From Oryzias latipes (Eukaryota > Chordata > Actinopteri > Beloniformes > Adrianichthyidae): DNA of 64,000 nucleotides. The DNA is taken from the NCBI RefSeq assembly GCF_002234675.1, contig NC_019872.2, forward strand, positions 10,909,950 through 10,973,949. Direction: 5' to 3'. The position numbers were made by a program, and so were the translations under genes. The notes beneath the pieces are model-generated. The model saw only the letters and a program-made list of their open reading frames with translations, did no database searches and was not told the DNA's origin. Shown one piece after another: positions 58,216-64,000 of the stretch. Numbering within the stretch: position 1 is the first letter of the stretch; every line of letters starts with the position of its first letter.

Positions 58216-61200
58216 TTTTCTTTATATATTTTCTCCATCATCAGAATATACCCCAATAAACATACTAAAAATGACCAAAGATACTATTTTCATCGAAAGA
58301 GGTCTTTGAAACTATAATCCCTTTTTTACTCAACAAATTCATAAGAATATCTGTTATGCACAACTTCCATACATTTTTGCGAGCCTCTTATTAATTTTCT
58401 CACAAGTTTTACCATTATTGGCAATAAAACTATTAGTGGTAATTTGACATGCTAAGGTAATAATACAAGGTCATTGTTTCTGCAAGACTTACATTAAAGA
58501 TTGATATTATTCCCAATCTAAAAAGGAATAAAAATGTATTGGGCCTAATGTCTCGCCTGATGAAAACTGACATTTAAACGTTATGTAAAACACTGTAAGA
58601 TTCACTGAAGGGGCTGTTTCTACTCTTTTAATCAATATTCTCATCAGCATTGATCATAATGACAAAAGAGCACAGACACTAATGTTTTTACAAATGAATT
58701 ACTTTAGTTGTAATTGCTGCAGTGATACATCATTTCTGTGTCAGACCTAAAAACACAGGGACAATGTGCCTCAGTGGCCATCAGAAAAAACAAAATTACA
58801 TGGTAATAAATGCAAATTGCTGGTTGTAATTTTTCTACATTGCAGCCATGCCCAAAGGGCCAAATGTCTCATTCCTAAGCAGTAAGAGATTGTCATAATA
58901 ACAGGTCACATGTGTGCAGCTGTGGCTTGATAGCAGGAATATAAGGGTGACTATTGTGACGCACAAAATAACAATTACAAAAACACAATATCTCCACATT
59001 CATATTCATTAAAGTCAAAGGCTTGGGGTTCATTTAGTTTATGTGAGATTGCAGACTAAATAATGGAAGACTATATTTAAAAAAACAAACAAAATTAAAA
59101 TAATGTTTTGTAGGTATCTTCAGTAGCCACAAAGGAAATCATTTTTTAGTGTCTTCACTGATAAAACATCATTTAGAAAATACAAAAAAAAACAGAAAAT
59201 TATTTGTATTAGACCACTCAAATGTTGGAGACTTTTTCTGCACACATTGTTGTTTACCAAAGTGTAATACACAAAGCCTATTTATTCAAAAAGTGAGTAT
59301 AATTTTTTTGCAGTTGTCATAACATTGATTGAAAAATGTTTTTATATTAGAAATAATTTAAGCTGTGCTAATTACGAGCATTTGTTCAGCTGTTTTTAAG
59401 ACTTTTACCATTCACTTGTTAGTATTCTTTTTCACAACAAAGCTGCAATTTTTCTTAAGAAGATGGAATGCACACAGACCAGTCTAGCATCCATGCTGTT
59501 TCAACTAATGCAGTTTCATTTTTTTTTTAACTTGTCCTAACAGCTGAGCAAACAGATGAGAGCTGAACGTCTCTTGTGTTGAACAGATTTTACTGTTACA
59601 ATGGGTGTTATTCTGACACACAAGGAGTACATTTATGTAAACCCCTTCTGTATTTGTGGCTACAATTTATTTATTTTGATTATGTTAGCATACTTTTTTT
59701 TGTTGCACTGTAAGAAAAAGAAGTAGAGAGGGGTGATGGTAGAAATGAGGGGTAAGGGAACAATAGAAAGGGGAGAAAAAATGGGTTAAGGAAGTTGAAG
59801 GATGATTACAGAAGTAGGGGGGAGGGGTGGAATCATAAAACAACAAGTTGCTGGACGTTTATCATCATTACTGTCAGGTCTAGATGTTAGTCAAAAAGGG
59901 CGGGGCCTGTCCACACACACTTTCAAATGTTACAAACATACCTGTTGGGTCCAAAAATCTTCACATACAAACATATCAACATGTACACAATACAACTACA
60001 GCTCACATGCCCTATTAAGAAACATGTCCTGTGGGTGTCGCTGTTTTCATATTTTGCTGTCAATTATATATTGGTTGATGACCTGACCTCAGACAGGTGT
60101 GCGTGAGCCAGATGGAGAAATGGTTTTTGACCGCTTGTGTGGGAAATGAAGCAAAAGAGTAGTTAAATCCGTTCAGTAGTGTAAATAATAAAAGAAACAA
60201 AGCAATGCAAAGTTGATCGGAGTGAAAGACTCTTTTTCTTCGTCGTATGGGGAAACGACAGCCCGCTTGGCGTGTCAGTCAACTCTGGCGTCGCACATCT
60301 CAGTGTGTCAAAGGAGCTAGAACTTAGCTAAGCAGTTTCTAGGCCTTTTGCTCCTACACATGCACATACTTATGCATACAAACCAACACATTTTAGCATT
60401 TTAGTCCACACCGCATACGATTCGTGCAAAGGTGACCTGACACCTGTGCTCAGGTAAGTGTTTATGTTCTACTGAGGTAATTTATATAATGTAAAAAGAG
60501 GGAGAACGCCTGGCCACAACCACACCATGATCCTGGCCGAAGCAGCAGCGACAGCCAGGGAAATATCTTTTTCTGAGCTGAAATAACAGTTTTTTTTTTG
60601 GTTTAACTTTTCCATTGTTCACCTTTGTGCCTGTGTACAGGCCACTAATTCTGGGTGCATTGATACAACCTCATTCCAGGAGCGAGCACGCCTTTTTTGC
60701 TAATGTGAAAAAATCTTTGGTATGCAGAACCCTGTGCTTGTTTTTTTACTTTTGGAAAAGCAACTTAAAAAAGCGGACTCATCCAAACCATAGATATGCT
60801 CTTGCCTCAACCCTGTTAATGTTTTTGGTAAAATAAAAAAAATAAAAGTGTGAACTTCTTTTTCTTCTATGTGTTGAACCATCTGCAATCTAATTTATGC
60901 ACACAGCACCTGAATATGCCTAAATAGGACAAAGGTGCTAAACAAATAAAACTGATATGTAATAGAACAAAACAGCCAATAGTGGCTCAAAAATGCAAGA
61001 AATAAAAACATAAACCTACCCTTTTATGCTTGTGGTGGCCAGGAAAAACCAGACTGATTGATTACTTTGTTATAGAAATGACCCTATAGATTTTTAAATC
61101 GTTGCGTACTCCAACTTTATTCATCAATGAATTCGGTTTAAAATAAACCATGGAATATTCAGAGGTCGTTCGTGTCATCTTTTATACTATAAAATCAATG

Positions 61201-63044
61201 CATCTTGTCAAGCCTTTTGACACCAATAACGTCAGAACCAGATTTGTAATTTTGGCCCATGGATTGCCTGTTCATTTAACACAATTGGTGTCACTGTTAA
61301 CGACTTCCGTTGTGTTTGCCTATAAATCTTGCCAATTTATTTCCTTATCTGGAGCGTGTCTTTGTGTATGTTCACATGACTTGTGCCCAAACAGTCGTGT
61401 GTGTGCGCACACACACAACGGTATTCTGTGCTAATGGAAAATCTAATAGTGTTAGACAGGGATTAACAGATATAATTCAAAGCACTTGAAATAACAACTA
61501 TCAGTAAGGTATCTTGCCTAGGGGGTTGGGGGGGTCCCTATTGTGACCCAGCAGTGAATACATTATTCATTAGCTCTACTCGCATGGCTGCTGGTGGCTA
61601 TTTTATCAAATATGGCATGATGGGTTTTGATTGGCTGGGGAAAAATGACTATCTTGAATGTCTGTGCGTATCTTTTTTATTTTTCCATGTTTCCCCGTAT
61701 CAATATTGCCTGCTTGGTGTCTGAAATGGCAGGGCGCATTAAAAAGTAAATCAATCTTGTTCCGTCAGCTATTTAGGGATGCTGCCTCCCCCACCCTCCC
61801 ATGCACACTGTAATAACATCTGATAAGGATCAAATAGGTGGAGTCTATTGGACAGGAAAGTCGGCTCAGGTGTGCTGGAAAAGAGGAAGGAATAGTGAAA
61901 CTGCCAGCAGAATTCAACAGATAACAGAACTGGTGAGTGTGTTTTGATATTTCTCCACTCTTCCTTTTGCTTAATGGATAACTGAAGCAGCTCGTTAAAA
62001 AAATTAAAAAACTTTTTGGGGAAATTAAAAAGGAAAATCCTGACAGTGCATCAAAATTTTTCAGCGTTCCTCTGTTAAATAACATTATCTGTATGCAGGT
62101 GTTATCATTACCCCCCTCTGTGTTTTGCTTGTTAAAACCTATAATCACATGTGTCATTTTATAAGTCATTTGTAATTGCATTTCAAGGCAATAACGTTAT
62201 AATGTTTGTGTAGGAGTGTGGGAACTGGCTGCCGTTCATCATCCTGATTTGGTTATTTCCTGTTTCATCCAGCCCACAGCACGACGCAACTTTCTTCATC
62301 TGTACTGTTAGATAATCCGCAAAAAAAAGGAGATACATGTACGGAAAAAGGAAGGTGAAAGGCTGCGGGGAAAATGAGGACAGATGATCTGACAGGTGCT
62401 AGGCAACAACTAGACAGGTAGCAGATGTGCACCTACATCTACACTGTCTTTGCACAAAAGAAATGAGACGATAAGAAGCACAGCAGTGGGATTGTCTGAG
62501 CAAGGTGCTGAAATACCATCACGAGCCTGGGGGTGAATAGCTGCAAATGTGTGTGTGTGTGTCAGTGTTCACAAAAAGCGGTGAGTTTGTGACGGCCTCC
62601 ACTCACTCCCCCTGCGGAGCCTGTGTCAGGTCGCTTTGTTGAGTAGATCTATTACAATGCCTGCCCTTTTTCCTGACATGTTTGCCCTGATAAATGTTAA
62701 ACATCCAACATTATTCAGTAACTTCACATTGCATCGGTCTATTATATAATTATACTTTTACATGTATGAAGGGCAAATGTTTGGTAAAGGATTTGAATTT
62801 TAGAGTATAACATAAATTTGATCCAGCTGAACGAGTACATGTTTTTTGTCAGTAAATATCATAGCTAGTTTACAAATGCTTTTTTATAGCTGTGAAGCCA
62901 GGCGTGTGAGTAAATCTTATTACACTCGATTCTTTGTTTAACTTCTCGATTCATATTTTTCCTTATCAAAATAATTTAGGGATGCTGAAATTATTCCTCC
63001 CTTAAGCTGAGCAAGGGGCATTGGTTTTTTGGACTTTAATTTGC
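58216..63044. other. Gene-free repeat-poor DNA
   Basis: AT-rich. Purine-rich stretch with GGGG runs at 59715-59835. Small (GT)n at 62549-62563. Several short GC-richer patches (60230-60560, 62220-62640) show no protein frame. By human synteny the next gene would be TIAM1, but no TIAM1 exon is visible. Confidence 0.35.
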
Positions 63045-63555
63045 TCCAGAGTATAAGTTGCAGCATCCAAGAAATGTATAATAAAGAAGAAAAAGTTCAC
63101 ATATAGGTCTCACTGGAGTATAAGTCGCACTTTTGGGAGAAAGGTGTGATGCGCCTGAAATTTTTTTGCCAGGCCTAGAACAATTTTGCATTCACACTGA
63201 ACGTGATTCAAGCATCAAATTTGCGTCCACTGCCTCTTTATTGGTGCATGTGAAAATCTATGCTCAGTGCTTGTCCAAAACTGAGTTAATAAACGATCAG
63301 ATTCTCCTGCATGTGTGTTTTGGATGGTGCTTCTTCTGTGTTGCTGTGAGTAGAAAATGCTGATAGACGCATCTATAGCGCCTTCTATCGGTTGTTAGTG
63401 GGAAACAACCGCTAAAGGGCAACCGATTTTTAGTGGAAAAATAACAAACCTATGAGCCAATAATTATTACTTTTTTTTTAACAATTCATATGAGTCTCTC
63501 CTATAAGTTCCAACCCTGGCCAAACTCTGCAAAAAAATTCAACTCATACTCCGAA
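63045..63555 (+). repeat. Dispersed repeat family D, copy 2
   Basis: Left end CCAGAGTATAAGTTGCAGC; inside GGAGTATAAGTCGCACTTTT; right end TCAACTCATACTCCG, which is the approximate complement of the left. Non-autonomous DNA element. No transposase. Confidence 0.6.
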
Positions 63556-64000
63556 AACTATGGTAGATAAAAACCAAAAAACAACAACAGCCCAGGCGTT
63601 TACTTTGAAAAAAGAAACTGGCAAAAACACAGAAATTATTCATTCTTTATTAGTATTTTTGTTCATTTCTTTGAGAAGGATTTCTCTTTTTTAGAAAAAA
63701 AAGTTTCACAAGCATTATCAAAAGACTTTCAATCGTTTGCTTTCTTGTTACTTTATGTTTTTACACTCTACAATACATTTTACAATTCTAAAAATACATT
63801 TTACAATTGTTTACTCACTTAATTTACTCATTTATTGAATATTAAACAACTGTGATTATCAATACATTTAACATTTTACATTTGTCCAGGCCTTTGGGTT
63901 TTGTGTTTATTTTGTTTCTGGTTTGTATTTCTCCTAACTGTCACCAACTGATGACTGTCAGCTAATTGGAGCCAGCTGAACTTCTTGTACGGATCAACTG
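63556..64000. other. No gene recognised
   Basis: AT-rich end of the window. Nothing supportable. Confidence 0.4.

Noticed and set aside
58216-64000. Expected TIAM1 exons by human synteny
   Set aside because: No open segment shows TIAM1 PH, DH or PDZ-like sequence; only repeats and AT-rich DNA.

Overview
The window is vertebrate nuclear DNA from a ray-finned fish, probably a percomorph teleost. I infer this from genes split by GT-AG introns, the many short fish-type transposon remnants, and protein sequences that are clearly vertebrate but diverged from the mammalian ones. There are no operons, CRISPR arrays or prokaryotic features. Five protein genes could be reconstructed exon by exon from splice sites and reading-frame continuity. 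All five give uninterrupted frames close to the family's usual length: HAUS1 (minus strand, 9 coding exons, 273 aa), MIS18A (plus, 5 exons, 205 aa), HUNK (minus, 9 exons, 686 aa), SCAF4 (plus, 19 exons, 1162 aa) and SOD1 (plus, 5 exons, 154 aa).

Layout. 1-4.4 kb is repeat-rich sequence without a confident gene. 4.4-8.6 kb holds HAUS1. HAUS1 and MIS18A are head to head, with 376 bp between start codons, so they probably share a bidirectional promoter; both products act in mitosis. MIS18A runs to 14.6 kb and is followed by about 4 kb without genes. HUNK (20.2-28.0 kb) and SCAF4 (31.5-42.45 kb) are divergent, separated by 3.5 kb that contains a very long (TA)n tract. SOD1 follows at 45.4-48.3 kb. 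The last 15.7 kb shows only repeats and unclassified AT-rich DNA. MIS18A, HUNK, SCAF4 and SOD1 form the block known from human chromosome 21. The order matches, but SOD1 lies in tandem with SCAF4 here, whereas it is convergent with it in human. HAUS1 is on chromosome 18 in human.

The genes do not form a pathway. They cover spindle microtubule nucleation (HAUS1), centromere licensing (MIS18A), AMPK-related kinase signalling (HUNK), RNA polymerase II CTD-linked termination control (SCAF4) and superoxide detoxification (SOD1).

The unusual content is in the mobile DNA. There is a 5'-truncated LINE in SCAF4 intron 1 flanked by identical 76-bp direct repeats, and a Harbinger-like element with perfect 17-bp termini and a Myb/SANT-like coding remnant nested inside an older repeat. 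There is also a hAT-type element with a perfect 8-bp target duplication, an 80-bp-arm foldback in SCAF4 intron 6, and a six-copy dispersed family with a shared acidic ORF remnant. Two diverged copies of another family differ in whether they keep a CTCF-like motif. I found no clearly new biological system; these are the best leads.
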